This document shows, in pieces, positions 1 through 7,010 of a DNA stretch of 16,644 nt. The first letter of the stretch is position 1. Each line of letters starts with the position of its first letter. Source of the stretch: UBA7332 sp051648105 (GTDB taxonomy: Bacteria; Bacteroidota; Bacteroidia; Bacteroidales; UBA7332); NCBI GenBank assembly GCA_051648105.1, contig JBOFEN010000037.1:1-16644 (forward strand). The letters are read 5' to 3'. The notes below the pieces were generated by a model, which worked only from the letters and a program-made list of their open reading frames with translations, was not told the DNA's origin and searched no databases. Both the position numbers and the translations under genes were made by a program.

Positions 1-85
1 ACTCAACTCTAGTAATTGTAAATCGATTCAATATGTCACTTGGTAAAACAACCTGCGCCAAAAGCAATAAACCTTCTGTATTCAT
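1..85 (-). CDS. Partial gene, possibly N-terminal region of an IS transposase
   Basis: A leftward frame is open from an ATG at 85-83 to the window edge, giving 28 codons. The peptide begins MNTEGLLLLAQVVLP and continues SDILNRF-TITRVE. A leucine-rich helix followed by VLP and a hydrophobic/aromatic stretch resembles, from memory, the start of the short N-terminal ORF of ISAon1-type transposases in Bacteroidota. That match cannot be tested here. The frame stays open to an earlier ATG at 121-119 before a stop at 127-125. I prefer the ATG at 85 because a promoter box lies just before it, which would put the longer start upstream of transcription. The gene is cut by the window edge, so its function is uncertain; any short protein with a similar N-terminus is possible. 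Confidence 0.5.
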   Translation of the reverse strand, partial: MNTEGLLLLAQVVLPSDILNRFTITRVE

Positions 86-89
86 ACAG
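76..89. repeat. Short palindrome over the start of the left-edge gene
   Basis: The sequence CTGTATTCATACAG has two 6-bp arms (CTGTAT and ATACAG) around a 2-bp centre. It covers the proposed start codon and the predicted transcription start next to the -7 box. The position would suit an operator or a small 5' hairpin. A 14-bp palindrome can also arise by chance, so the role is only suggested by position. Confidence 0.3.
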
Positions 90-97
90 CAAAGATA
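90..97 (-). promoter_or_regulatory. Bacteroidota -7 box for the left-edge gene
   Basis: On the minus strand this reads TATCTTTG, an exact match to the Bacteroidota -7 consensus TAnnTTTG. Transcription would be expected to start about 5-8 nt further left, almost on the ATG at 85-83. The message may therefore be leaderless or have a very short leader. No clear -33 TTTG was found at the usual spacing. Confidence 0.5.
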
Positions 98-312
98 AAT
101 ATTTAAGACAACTTTCCCCATGGTTTATCGGGTGAGCCCAACTCTCCTCATAATTCCACCCTAAAACACTAATTAGCACCACCATAAACGAACAGCAACC
201 TTAGCATCTTATCTATCATTATGAAAGCTATATAATGAAGATTTAACATTATCTTGAGAATTATTTACTATATTAGGGCCGAAATAAGCAAGTAACCTGA
301 TAATAATACAAT
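98..312. other. Intergenic region upstream of the hut operon
   Basis: This is AT-rich non-coding DNA between the leftward partial gene and ftcD. It should carry the hut operon promoter, but no exact TAnnTTTG is present on the plus strand. The nearest candidates are TATATTAG at 269-276 (five of the six fixed bases match), about 36 nt before the ftcD ATG, and TATCTTG at 250-256, which is one T short. A 7-bp inverted repeat (TCATTAT at 216-222, ATAATGA at 232-238, 9-nt spacer) lies just upstream of both and could be an operator. If the left gene belongs to an IS, one end of that IS would be expected in here, but I cannot recognise it. Confidence 0.35.
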
Positions 313-2010
313 ATGAAAAGACAAATCATTGAGTGCGTACCTAACTTTAGTGAGGGTCGCGACATGGCGGTTATTCGCCAAATTACGGATCAAATAGAGT
401 CTGTAGAAGGTGTTAAACTTCTGGATATAGACCCAGGTGCAGCAACAAATCGCACAGTTGTAACTTTCGTTGGTGAACCTAAGGATGTGATGGAAGCAGC
501 TTTTTTAGCAATAAAGAAAGCGGCAGAAGTGATTGATATGCGTCACCACAAGGGTGCTCACCCTCGTATGGGTGCAACTGATGTTTGCCCTCTAGTTCCT
601 GTTTCGGGAATAACTCTCGAAGAGTGTGCTGTTTTGGCTCGTGAGTTAGCAAAACGTGTGGGCGAGGAGTTGGAGATTCCTATCTTCTGCTACGAATCGG
701 CTGCTATTATTGATGAGAGAAGAAACCTTGCTACCTGCCGAGCTGGTGAGTACGAAGGGCTGGCTGATAGAATAACTACTGAGAGATGGAGACCCGATTT
801 CGGTCCAAACGAATTCACAAAACATGTGGCACATACTGGTGCTACTGCTATTGGTGCCCGTGACTTCTTGATCGCTGTTAACTACAACCTTAACACCACC
901 TCAACTCGCAGAGCTAATGCAATTGCATTTGATGTACGCGAAAAGGGTCGTCCGATGCGCGAGGGCAACTCTCCAACAGGGAAGGTGGTCAAAGATGAAA
1001 AAGGGAACCCTATAAATATACCTGGTACTCTTAAAGGTACTAAAGCTATTGGATGGTTCATCGATGAGTATAAAATAGCTCAAGTATCAATGAACATAAC
1101 CAATATATCAGAGACTCCTCTTCATGTAGCCTTCGATGAGGTTGCTCGCAAAGCGAATGAAAGGGGTGTAAGGGTAAGCGGAACTGAGATAGTTGGGCTT
1201 GTACCAAAGAAGACTCTTATAGATGCTGGGAAGTTCTTCCTTCGCAAACAACAACGCTCTACTGGTATCTCTGAGAGTGAAATAATAAAGATAGCTATCA
1301 AATCAATGGGGCTTGATGACCTTAAGCCTTTCATACCAGAGGAGAAGATCATTGAGTATTTACTTGAAGACAAGAGCTCTTCAAACCTTATGGATATGAG
1401 CTGCAAATCTTTTGCTGAGGAGAGTGCTAGTGAGTCTCCTGCTCCTGGTGGTGGTTCTATTGCTGCTTACATGGGTGCTCTTGGTGCTGCTCTAAGCACG
1501 ATGGTAGCAAACCTATCTTCTCACAAAGCTGGGTGGGATAATCGCTGGGAAGAGTTCTCCAATTATGCCGAGAGTGGACAATCACTAATGAGCGAACTCT
1601 TATGGCTTGTTGACGAAGACACGCGATCTTTCAATGGAATTATGGATGCTATTTCAATGCCAAAAGGTAGCGACAAAGAGAAAACAATGAGACTTGAAGC
1701 TATGGAGGCAGCAACACTATATGCCACAGAAGTACCTCTTCGAACAATGAGAAGCTCACTTAAAGTATTACCCCTAGCTACAGAGATGGCAATGAGGGGA
1801 AATCCAAACTCTGTCTCTGATGCTGGTGTTGGGGCTCTTGCTGCTTTGGCTGCTGTAAAGGGGGCTTGGCTAAATGTCAGAATAAATGCTAGTGGGCTTA
1901 AAAACAGAGAGACGGCCGAGGCTATACTAGCTGAAGGGCGCACCATACTAGATGGAGCAATAAAGCTAGAACAAGAGTGCCTAAAAATTGTTGATGAAAA
2001 GATAGGTTAA
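313..2010 (+). CDS. ftcD: Glutamate formimidoyltransferase / formimidoyl-THF cyclodeaminase fusion
   Basis: This bifunctional cytoplasmic enzyme moves the formimino group from formimidoylglutamate to tetrahydrofolate, releasing glutamate. It then deaminates the product to 5,10-methenyl-THF and ammonia. The protein has 565 residues, against about 540 for vertebrate FTCD. The transferase N-domain spans about 4-185 (CVPNFSEG at 8-15, TNRTV at 45-49, HHKGAHPRMG at 78-87, where His83 fits the known catalytic His). The transferase C-domain spans about 186-345, and the cyclodeaminase about 362-560 (SPAPGGGSIAA at 375-385, GNPNSVSDAGVGA at 497-509). Residues about 210-241 look longer than the equivalent linker in vertebrate FTCD. 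It is the first gene of the operon, 27 nt ahead of hutU. The start is chosen because MKRQIIECVPNFSEG matches the family N-terminus. Many bacteria, including other Bacteroidales, encode the two activities as separate genes; here they are fused. Confidence 0.95.
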   Translation: MKRQIIECVPNFSEGRDMAVIRQITDQIESVEGVKLLDIDPGAATNRTVVTFVGEPKDVMEAAFLAIKKAAEVIDMRHHKGAHPRMGATDVCPLVPVSGITLEECAVLARELAKRVGEELEIPIFCYESAAIIDERRNLATCRAGEYEGLADRITTERWRPDFGPNEFTKHVAHTGATAIGARDFLIAVNYNLNTTSTRRANAIAFDVREKGRPMREGNSPTGKVVKDEKGNPINIPGTLKGTKAIGWFIDEYKIAQVSMNITNISETPLHVAFDEVARKANERGVRVSGTEIVGLVPKKTLIDAGKFFLRKQQRSTGISESEIIKIAIKSMGLDDLKPFIPEEKIIEYLLEDKSSSNLMDMSCKSFAEESASESPAPGGGSIAAYMGALGAALSTMVANLSSHKAGWDNRWEEFSNYAESGQSLMSELLWLVDEDTRSFNGIMDAISMPKGSDKEKTMRLEAMEAATLYATEVPLRTMRSSLKVLPLATEMAMRGNPNSVSDAGVGALAALAAVKGAWLNVRINASGLKNRETAEAILAEGRTILDGAIKLEQECLKIVDEKIG

Positions 2011-2037
2011 CTTTACCCTTTTACCAAGAGAAACAGA

Positions 2038-4053
2038 ATGACAATAAACGATTTTCAAAAAGAGATACAAGAGGGTATTCCCACCATCTTGCCTGAACTA
2101 ACACCATATGACTCCAATGTAAATCATGCTCCTAAGCGTAAGGATATCCTTACGCCTAAGGAGAAGGAGTTAGCTCTTAAGAACGCTCTTCGTTATTTCC
2201 CTAAGGAGCAGCACGAGATATTAGCTCCTGAGTTTGCTAACGAACTAAAGTGCTATGGTCGTATCTATATGCACAGATTGAGACCACAACACACAATGAA
2301 GGCTCGCCCTATAAACGAGTACCCTCATAGATCAAGACAAGCAGCATCTATAATGTTGATGTTGCAAAACAATCTTGATCACGCTGTGGCTCAACACCCT
2401 CATGAACTTATCACTTACGGTGGCAATGGTGCTGTATTCCAAAACTGGGCTCAGTATCGCTTGACAATGAAGTACCTTTCGGAGATGAGTGATCATCAAA
2501 CCCTGGTACTCTACTCTGGTCACCCTATGGGTCTATTCCCTTCTCACCCCGACGCGCCTCGCGTAATAGTTACAAACGGCATGATGATACCCAACTACTC
2601 TAAGCCAGATGATTGGGAGAAGTTTAATGCTCTTGGTGTAACTCAGTATGGTCAGATGACTGCAGGTTCATTCATGTACATTGGCCCGCAAGGGATAGTC
2701 CATGGCACAACTATAACAATATTAAATGCAGGACGCAAACTACTCGAGGAAGGAGAGCGCGACCTTGGGGGTATGATATTCGTATCTTCTGGTTTAGGTG
2801 GAATGTCCGGCGCACAACCAAAGGCTGGCGTAATATCTGGTGTTGTATCTGTCATTGCAGAGATTAACCCTAAGGCTGTTGAGAAGCGACATGCTCAAGG
2901 TTGGGTGGATGAGGTATACACTTCACTTGACAAACTTATACCACGCATTCGCACGGCGAGCAACAACAAAGAGGCTATATCATTAGCTTATCAAGGCAAT
3001 GTAGTAGACCTTTGGGAGAGATTGGCACAAGAGGATATGCACATTCATATTGGTTCTGATCAAACCTCACTTCATAACCCTTGGGCTGGTGGTTACTACC
3101 CTGCGGGAGTAAGCTATGAGGAGGCTAATAGAATGATGGCTGAAGAGCCTGAGATGTTCAAGAGTGCTGTTCAGAAATCACTAAGAAGACAAGTCAATGC
3201 AATAAATAAATTGACTGAAAGAGGTATGTACTTCTTCGACTATGGCAACGCCTTCCTTCTTGAAGCCTCACGTGCTGATGCTAAAATCGTAAAAGAGGAT
3301 GGTACTTTCCTTTACCCTTCTTATGTTCAAGACATAATGGGGCCTCAATTCTTTGACTACGGTTTCGGTCCTTTCAGATGGGTATGTACCTCATGTGACC
3401 CTAGCGACCTTGAAGTCACTGACCGCATTGCAGCAGAGGTACTTAGTACTATTAGAGAAACTGCCCCTGAAGAGATCTGTGGTCAGCTAGATGATAATAT
3501 ACATTGGATTAAGGAGGCACAAAACAACAAGCTGGTTGTTGGTTCGCAAGCTAGAATACTTTATGCTGATGCAGAGGGTAGAATCAAGATTGCTCTTGCT
3601 CTGAATGAAGCTATTAGAAGGGGTGAAATATCAGCTCCTATTGTTCTTGGGCGCGATCATCACGATGTTTCGGGCACTGATTCCCCATACAGAGAGACCT
3701 CAAACATATACGATGGATCTTCATATACTGCCGATATGGCAATACACAATGTCATTGGTGATGCTGCAAGAGGTGCTACTTGGGTATCAATACACAATGG
3801 TGGCGGTGTAGGATGGGGTGAAGTTATTAACGGAGGATTTGGTTTGACCATTGATGGATCACAGCAAGCTGCTCGTCGCCTTCAGATGATGCTACATTGG
3901 GATGTAAATAACGGTATAGCAAGACGCAGCTGGGCTAGAAATGAGTCGGCTATCTTTGCTATTAGACGTGAGATGGAGAGGACTCCAGGACTGGTTGTAA
4001 CTCTTCCAAACATTGCAGACGACTCAATAGTAAGAACTGCTCTTGAGAAATAA
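2038..4053 (+). CDS. hutU: Urocanate hydratase (urocanase), long form
   Basis: This enzyme catalyses the second step of histidine degradation, hydrating urocanate to 4-imidazolone-5-propionate with tightly bound NAD+ as an electrophile. The 671-residue length matches the long urocanases of animals and Bacteroidota rather than the roughly 555-residue Pseudomonas type. Visible family motifs are YGGNGAVFQNW (about 127-137), YSGHPMGLFPS (159-169), TNGMMIPNY (179-187), the dinucleotide-binding stretch SGLGGMSGAQPKA (251-263), FGPFRWVCTS (442-451), RDHHDVSGTDSP (538-549) and HNGGGVGWGEVINGG (585-599). As I recall the family, the active-site segment reads CTSGDP; here it reads CTSCDP, with Cys in place of Gly at about residue 452. 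All other motifs look intact, so I expect an active enzyme. It lies 27 nt after ftcD and 26 nt before hutH, in the same operon. Confidence 0.96.
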   Translation: MTINDFQKEIQEGIPTILPELTPYDSNVNHAPKRKDILTPKEKELALKNALRYFPKEQHEILAPEFANELKCYGRIYMHRLRPQHTMKARPINEYPHRSRQAASIMLMLQNNLDHAVAQHPHELITYGGNGAVFQNWAQYRLTMKYLSEMSDHQTLVLYSGHPMGLFPSHPDAPRVIVTNGMMIPNYSKPDDWEKFNALGVTQYGQMTAGSFMYIGPQGIVHGTTITILNAGRKLLEEGERDLGGMIFVSSGLGGMSGAQPKAGVISGVVSVIAEINPKAVEKRHAQGWVDEVYTSLDKLIPRIRTASNNKEAISLAYQGNVVDLWERLAQEDMHIHIGSDQTSLHNPWAGGYYPAGVSYEEANRMMAEEPEMFKSAVQKSLRRQVNAINKLTERGMYFFDYGNAFLLEASRADAKIVKEDGTFLYPSYVQDIMGPQFFDYGFGPFRWVCTSCDPSDLEVTDRIAAEVLSTIRETAPEEICGQLDDNIHWIKEAQNNKLVVGSQARILYADAEGRIKIALALNEAIRRGEISAPIVLGRDHHDVSGTDSPYRETSNIYDGSSYTADMAIHNVIGDAARGATWVSIHNGGGVGWGEVINGGFGLTIDGSQQAARRLQMMLHWDVNNGIARRSWARNESAIFAIRREMERTPGLVVTLPNIADDSIVRTALEK

Positions 4054-4079
4054 AAACACCTTAAATAACCACGAAAACT

Positions 4080-5585
4080 ATGATACATTATATTAGCCCA
4101 GAGTACCTAACCATTGATGACATCAATAGAGTTGTAACTGGCGACTACAAAATCGAACTCTCAGAGGAGTCTATAGAGAGAATTGAGAAGTGCAGAAACT
4201 ACCTCGACCATAAGATGGTGACACAAAAAGAGCCTATATATGGTATTACAACTGGGTTTGGCTCGCTATGCAACATCAGCATAGAGGCCAATGATCTATC
4301 TCAACTACAAAAGAACTTGGTAATGTCACACGCTTGTGGCACGGGTGAAGAGGTTCCTAGCGAGATAGTAAAGTTCATCCTCTTCCTAAAGATACAATCT
4401 CTATCATATGGATACTCAGGCGTTCAGCTTATCACTGTGCAGAGACTTGTTGACTTTTACAACAACGGCATACTTCCTGTGATCTATCAACAAGGCTCAC
4501 TAGGAGCATCTGGCGACCTCTCTCCTCTTGCTCACCTTAGTCTTCCTCTACTAGGATTAGGCGAGGTTATCTACAAAGGAAAGAGAGTAAACTCTAGCGA
4601 GGCTCTTTCTGATCTAAAGCTAGAACCTATAAAACTACAATCAAAAGAGGGCTTATCACTGCTTAATGGTACTCAATTCATGAGTGCTTACGCCGTATGG
4701 TCAATAATAAAGGCTGAGGAGATATCTGAGTGGGCTGACACTATTGCTGCAATATCTATTGATGCATTTGATGGGCGCATATCTCCCTTCCACGATGCGG
4801 TTCATAGAATACGTCCTCACCGTGGACAACAAGAGACGGCTGCTCGCATAAGACAACTTCTTGATGGTAGTGAGATGATAGAGCGACCAAAGAAGCATGT
4901 TCAAGATCCATACTCTTTCAGATGTATTCCTCAAGTTCATGGGGCATCTAAAGATACTATACACTACGTAAAATCAGTCATCGAGACTGAGATCAACAGT
5001 GCTACAGACAACCCTAGCATAATCCCTGATGAGGACCTTATCATCTCTGCTGGTAACTTCCATGGGCAACCATTGGCTCTAGCTATGGATTTCCTTGCTA
5101 TTGCTGTGGCTGAGTTTGGTAGTATCTCTGGTCAGCGTACATATCAGCTAATAAAAGGCGAGAGAGGATTACCTAAGTTCCTTGTTGCAAACCCTGGTCT
5201 AAACAGTGGATTCATGATACCACAATACACCGTTGCCTCAATCGTCAGCCAAAGTAAAGGACTATGTATGCCTGCCTCAGTTGATTCTATAGAGTCATCA
5301 CAAGGGCAAGAGGATCATGTGAGCATGGGTGCAAACGCTGCAACTAAACTCTTCAGAGTTGTTTGCAACACAGAGAGAGTACTTGCCATCGAGCTTTTCA
5401 ATGCTGCACAAGCACTTGACTTCCGCAGACCATGCAAGAGTTCACCTCAACTTGAAGAGCTAGTTAGCAGCTATAGAGAGGTGGTTCCTTTTATTGTTGA
5501 CGATGAAGTGATGTATACACACATAGAGAGTTCAATAAAATTCCTTCAAACATCTAGAGAGACTGAATATGCGCTTGCTGATTAA
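4080..5585 (+). CDS. hutH: Histidine ammonia-lyase (histidase)
   Basis: This enzyme catalyses the first and committing step of histidine degradation: non-oxidative removal of ammonia from L-histidine to give trans-urocanate. It uses the self-formed MIO prosthetic group. At 501 residues it is the normal family length. The MIO-forming Ala-Ser-Gly is at 143-145 inside GSLGASGDLSPLAH (139-152). The catalytic tyrosine loop is IYGITTGFG (53-61). Other family blocks are LLNGTQ, VQDPYSFRC-PQVHG and NPSIIPDED. Histidase catalyses the first reaction but is encoded third, after ftcD and hutU. Its 3' end overlaps hutI by 17 nt, so the two are probably translationally coupled. It could in principle be another aromatic amino-acid lyase, but the operon context settles on histidine. 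Confidence 0.96.
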   Translation: MIHYISPEYLTIDDINRVVTGDYKIELSEESIERIEKCRNYLDHKMVTQKEPIYGITTGFGSLCNISIEANDLSQLQKNLVMSHACGTGEEVPSEIVKFILFLKIQSLSYGYSGVQLITVQRLVDFYNNGILPVIYQQGSLGASGDLSPLAHLSLPLLGLGEVIYKGKRVNSSEALSDLKLEPIKLQSKEGLSLLNGTQFMSAYAVWSIIKAEEISEWADTIAAISIDAFDGRISPFHDAVHRIRPHRGQQETAARIRQLLDGSEMIERPKKHVQDPYSFRCIPQVHGASKDTIHYVKSVIETEINSATDNPSIIPDEDLIISAGNFHGQPLALAMDFLAIAVAEFGSISGQRTYQLIKGERGLPKFLVANPGLNSGFMIPQYTVASIVSQSKGLCMPASVDSIESSQGQEDHVSMGANAATKLFRVVCNTERVLAIELFNAAQALDFRRPCKSSPQLEELVSSYREVVPFIVDDEVMYTHIESSIKFLQTSRETEYALAD

Positions 5586-6807
5586 GAACATCAAAGAGTT
5601 AGCTCTTACTGAATCTCAGGTAAGAAGTCGCGTTTGTGGCAATGAGATGGGAGTTATGAACAACATCCCCAACGCATACCTCTTGATAGAAGATGGTATA
5701 ATTGCTCAGTTTGGTCCTATCTCTGAATGGGATAATAAGCCTGTTGATGAGACTGTGGACGCTGAGAATGGTTATGTCCTACCCTCGTTCTGCGACTCTC
5801 ATACACACATAGTATATGCAGGTAGCCGCGAGCAGGAGTTTATAGATAAGATCAAAGGTCTTTCATATGAGGAGATTGCCAAACGCGGGGGTGGTATTCT
5901 CAACTCTGCACATAAGCTTCACGACACAAGCGAAGAGGATCTATTCCAACAAGCCAAGGAGAGAGTTTATGAGATGATTCGTTTTGGCACCGGTGCCATT
6001 GAGATCAAGAGCGGATATGGTCTTACCTGCGAGGATGAGCTCAAGATGCTTCGTGTGATACGAAGACTTAAGGAGGAGATGCCTGTGGAGATCAAGTCTA
6101 CTTTCCTCGGTGCTCATGCCGTGCCTTACGAATATAAAGGGAGACAAAAGGAGTATGTCGATCTGATTATATATAAGATGATCCCAAAGGTTGCGCGCGA
6201 GAAGCTTGCTGACTTTATTGATGTATTCTGCGATAGAGGATTCTTCACTGTCGAAGAGACTGATCTAATGCTAAAAGCAGGTATAGCAAACGGTATGCGA
6301 CCTAAGATACACGCCAATGAGTTGGCTTTATCGGGTGGAATTCAAGTGGGGGTTGCTAACAATGCCCTTTCGGTTGACCACCTTGAGTTCACTGGCGACG
6401 AAGAGATAGAGTGCCTACTTAACTCTCAGACTATGCCATCACTACTACCTGGGGCTGCCTTCTTCCTTGAAATGGAGTACCCTCCTGCTCGTAAGATGAT
6501 AGACTCGGGGCTGCCTCTAGCTCTATCAACAGACTACAATCCTGGTTCTTCTCCATCTGGAGATATGAAGTTCATCCTATCTCTTGCCTGCATAAAGATG
6601 AAGATGACACCAACTGAGGCTCTAAATGCTGCAACTATTAATGGTGCTTATGCTATGGGAATCAGCTCTACACACGGATCTATTGCTGTTGGAAAAGTGG
6701 CAAACTTCTTCATCACAAAACAGATCCCTTCTCTTGAGTTCCTTCCATACGCCTACACCTCTAATCTAATTAGTCGTACATTCCTAAAGGGTGTGGAGTA
6801 CAAATAG
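5569..6807 (+). CDS. hutI: Imidazolonepropionase
   Basis: This cytoplasmic amidohydrolase opens the ring of 4-imidazolone-5-propionate to N-formimidoyl-L-glutamate, the substrate of FTCD. The 412-residue length is normal. Metal and substrate residues are visible: the His-x-His of DSHTHIVYAGSRE (His78, His80), GAHAVP (His183), KIHANEL (His248), VDHLEF (His271) and STDYNPGSSPS (Asp322). The N-terminal MRLLIKNIKEL forms the expected first strand, which supports the ATG at 5569 although it lies inside hutH and gives a 17-nt overlap. It is the last gene of the hut operon; a strong intrinsic terminator begins 22 nt after its stop. Confidence 0.96.
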   Translation: MRLLIKNIKELALTESQVRSRVCGNEMGVMNNIPNAYLLIEDGIIAQFGPISEWDNKPVDETVDAENGYVLPSFCDSHTHIVYAGSREQEFIDKIKGLSYEEIAKRGGGILNSAHKLHDTSEEDLFQQAKERVYEMIRFGTGAIEIKSGYGLTCEDELKMLRVIRRLKEEMPVEIKSTFLGAHAVPYEYKGRQKEYVDLIIYKMIPKVAREKLADFIDVFCDRGFFTVEETDLMLKAGIANGMRPKIHANELALSGGIQVGVANNALSVDHLEFTGDEEIECLLNSQTMPSLLPGAAFFLEMEYPPARKMIDSGLPLALSTDYNPGSSPSGDMKFILSLACIKMKMTPTEALNAATINGAYAMGISSTHGSIAVGKVANFFITKQIPSLEFLPYAYTSNLISRTFLKGVEYK

Positions 6808-6829
6808 AGACTAAAGAACAACTACACTA

Positions 6830-6887
6830 AGGTCTTCAACTCTTTCCAATTACACAAAATTGGAAAGAGTTGGAGACTTCTCTTTTT
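6830..6887 (+). terminator. Intrinsic terminator of the hut operon
   Basis: A hairpin has arms at 6830-6851 and 6858-6879, a 22-bp stem with two G-U pairs around a 6-nt loop (ACACAA). Its core pairs CAACTCTTTCCAATT with AATTGGAAAGAGTTG. The stem is followed by a T-rich tract (TCTTTTTA, with five Ts at 6883-6887). It lies 22 nt after the hutI stop and about 120 nt before putA, so it should separate the two units. The remaining 6888-7010 is AT-rich and must hold the putA promoter, but no good TAnnTTTG was found there. Confidence 0.85.
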
Positions 6888-7010
6888 ATATACACATTGT
6901 ACTATCCCAAATGGATAATGCCGCTACCAAAAAACAATTTAATATACTTCTGTAAACTAAAGTTCGTTTTCATCTGTTAAAAGCGTATATACACTAAACA
7001 CTTTTAAACT

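Noticed and set aside
1563..1946. Leftward 127-codon open frame opposite ftcD
   Set aside because: It is antisense to the cyclodeaminase domain and has no start signal or family motif.
6938..6972. putA promoter box near TATACTTC and TAAAGTTCG
   Set aside because: Neither matches TAnnTTTG well enough to report as a promoter.
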